A DNA stretch of 64,000 nt from JACOMS01 sp964352785 (GTDB lineage: Bacteria > Pseudomonadota > Alphaproteobacteria > Caulobacterales > Maricaulaceae): contig CAYGTI010000011.1 of the NCBI GenBank assembly GCA_964352785.1, positions 39,555 through 103,554 on the forward strand, in the 5' to 3' direction. Every line of letters starts with the position of its first letter. The stretch's first letter is position 1. Positions 62,861 through 64,000 of the stretch are shown here, piece by piece. The position numbers were made by a program, and so were the translations under genes. A model generated the notes under the pieces. It made no database searches and was not told the DNA's origin. It was given only the letters and a program-made list of their open reading frames with translations.

Positions 62861-63781
62861 TTAAATATCGGCCAGCGCAAACACATAGCTCTCGGCGCAA
62901 AATTCGCAATTTGCGATGATTTCCCCGTTCTCTGCGATATCCTGTAGCGCTGATCTTTCAAAAGATTTTAGAGTCGCCGTCAGCCGCTCGCGCGAACATG
63001 AACATTTTGCCGTAATCTCGGCGCGGTCAATAATGCGCACGCCGCCCTCATGAAACAAACGGTATAGCAAATCATCTTGACTTAAGGCTGGGTCAATCAA
63101 CTCGGCGTCGGTCAGGGTATCAAACAAAGCCTTTGCCGTCGTCCAGCCTTCATCCGTCTCGCCCCGCGCTGCATCACCGGCAATGCGCTGTATCATCATG
63201 CCACCGCCTCGCCATTGCGGCTCTTCGCCCGGCACCAGAACCTGCCCGCAAGCGAGCCGTATGCGTGAGGGAATTTGCTCCGATTGGGCAAAATAGTGCT
63301 CAGCACTTTCTGCAAGCGACGCGCCTGTAATCTCGGCTAGCCCTTGATATTGATCCATGTCCGGGCCTTGGTCGATGGTCATTGAAAACGTGCCTCCCCC
63401 CAGCAGAGTGTCCGCGCCGGGGCTCCGATTATCGAGCATAATCATCTTTAGCTGCGCCTCGTCCCAGCGGGCATAGCCGCGAATATTGCCGTCTGTCGTG
63501 CAGTCCGCCATCAGGAGGGATACCGCGCCGTCGTTGGTGCCGTGGCACTGGATCACCAAACGCCCTTTGAACTTCAGCGTGCGCGCTACAATAGCCGCGA
63601 TCATCATCGCTTCGCCCAAAAGACTCGCGACAACGTCCGGATATCGGCCTGTGCCTAGCGCTTGCTGCAAAGCGTTACCCATGTTCAAGGCACGTCCGCG
63701 CACATCGCTGCCGTCGAGCTGAAAAACGGTCACCAGATTATCAGTCATATCCGGCATTATATCTGTTTGAGCTTTGGTCAT
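62861..63781 (-). CDS. hslO: Hsp33 redox-regulated chaperone
   Basis: About 306 residues from ATG 63781 (MTKAQTDIM); ATG 63829 is possible. Cytosolic holdase switched on by oxidation. The C-terminal zinc centre has KCSCSRERL and CEFCAESY, the C-x-C and C-x2-C pairs. N-terminal QLDGSDVRGRALNMGNAL is typical. Confidence 0.94.
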   Translation of the reverse strand: MTKAQTDIMPDMTDNLVTVFQLDGSDVRGRALNMGNALQQALGTGRYPDVVASLLGEAMMIAAIVARTLKFKGRLVIQCHGTNDGAVSLLMADCTTDGNIRGYARWDEAQLKMIMLDNRSPGADTLLGGGTFSMTIDQGPDMDQYQGLAEITGASLAESAEHYFAQSEQIPSRIRLACGQVLVPGEEPQWRGGGMMIQRIAGDAARGETDEGWTTAKALFDTLTDAELIDPALSQDDLLYRLFHEGGVRIIDRAEITAKCSCSRERLTATLKSFERSALQDIAENGEIIANCEFCAESYVFALADI

Positions 63782-63945
63782 GGAGCGGGAAATGGCCCCT
63801 TTAAGTTCATATGACAAGAGGGAGAGCATATTTAATGCTCACAAGCCGCCTATTTTGCGCTGATATAGGCCGACTTTATCCTTGGCAGGTCTGACTTTTT
63901 CGATTATACGCCGCCCCTATTCACCATATGGTGACACTACGGTAA

Positions 63946-64000
63946 GGTGGGGTAGCTCAGCTGGTTAGAGCGCAGGACTCATAATCCTGAGGTCGTGAGT
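63946..64000 (+). tRNA. tRNA with CAU anticodon, probably elongator tRNA-Met (partial)
   Basis: The 5' part is complete: acceptor arm GGTGGGG, TA, D arm GCTC-AGCTGGTTA-GAGC, and anticodon arm CAGGA-CTCATAA-TCCTG with CAT in the loop. The window ends in the variable/T-arm region. The anticodon fits elongator Met; tRNA-Ile2 with lysidine uses the same triplet, so the 3' half is needed for certainty. Confidence 0.85.

Noticed and set aside
1..64000. parS sites near the origin
   Set aside because: I looked for TGTTNCACGTGNAACA-like sequences; the CACGTG occurrences noticed do not match the flanks.
1..64000. CRISPR arrays, insertion sequences, prophage or defence islands
   Set aside because: No regularly spaced repeats, transposases, integrases, phage structural genes or restriction systems were seen; nearly all genes are housekeeping or unknown singles.

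Overview
The window is chromosomal DNA from an alphaproteobacterium, most probably a marine stalked/prosthecate-type lineage near Caulobacterales/Maricaulales (Hyphomonadaceae-like). The reasons are the order rho-hemJ-hemE / origin / ppsR-maf-aroE-coaE-dnaQ, which is the layout flanking Cori in Caulobacter, CtrA-type TTAA-N7-TTAA sites in the origin gap, the rpmH-rnpA-yidC-engB-argB block, and protein families such as DUF1036, DUF1244 and DUF6134. GC is moderate. No transposase, prophage, rRNA operon or CRISPR array was seen.

Layout: (1) 1-3896: a 3' gene fragment, an unknown envelope protein, then rho, hemJ and hemE, all three leading away from the origin on the minus strand. (2) 3903-4301: AT-rich candidate replication origin with a perfect DnaA box, weaker boxes and CtrA-type sites. 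(3) 4302-7917: a tightly overlapping plus-strand operon ppsR-maf-aroE-coaE, then dnaQ. (4) 7959-14423: an ABA4-like membrane protein, an unknown exported protein, hslV, then a minus-strand run of thioredoxin/TPR co-chaperone, Lon-substrate-domain protein, Trm112-like protein, DUF1244 and an AT-rich DUF2185/Imm33-like gene; then a UbiH-family hydroxylase. (5) 14582-24411: a P450, a Kef-type antiporter, ftsK, two tandem M48/PDZ lipoproteases, fabI and a DUF457 membrane hydrolase that seems to start at ATT. (6) 24414-28360: a ParB-like protein and a co-oriented MerA-like/TVP38/DUF547 trio. (7) 28597-34214: rpmH, rnpA, yidC, engB, argB, a double-DUF1036 protein and a pyrimidine 5'-nucleotidase. 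(8) 34261-43485: def, fmt, an unknown gene, truA, an adenosine/adenine deaminase, a fatty acid desaturase, an FMN reductase, nth, an ATP-grasp enzyme and a PfkB kinase. (9) 43612-46661: lolA, then a SAM-riboswitch-controlled metX-metB pair. (10) 46769-58818: a complete branched-chain amino acid cluster (ilvD, ilvC, ilvB, short ACT subunit, leuA, leuC, leuD, leuB, ilvA) preceded by a leader peptide and attenuator and interrupted by two small membrane-protein genes and one palindromic repeat. (11) 58830-64000: an unknown protein, a HerA-like ATPase, trkH, hslO and the 5' part of a CAU-anticodon tRNA.

The most striking signals are regulatory rather than new protein machines: the origin, the ilv attenuator (a peptide rich in Leu/Ile/Val codons whose last codons hold two copies of a sequence that competes with the terminator hairpin) and the S-box-like riboswitch in front of metX-metB. 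Less understood are the extra membrane genes inside the ilv operon, a lone Imm33-like gene without an ATG, the tandem PDZ-M48 lipoproteins, and the MerA-like/TVP38/DUF547 trio.
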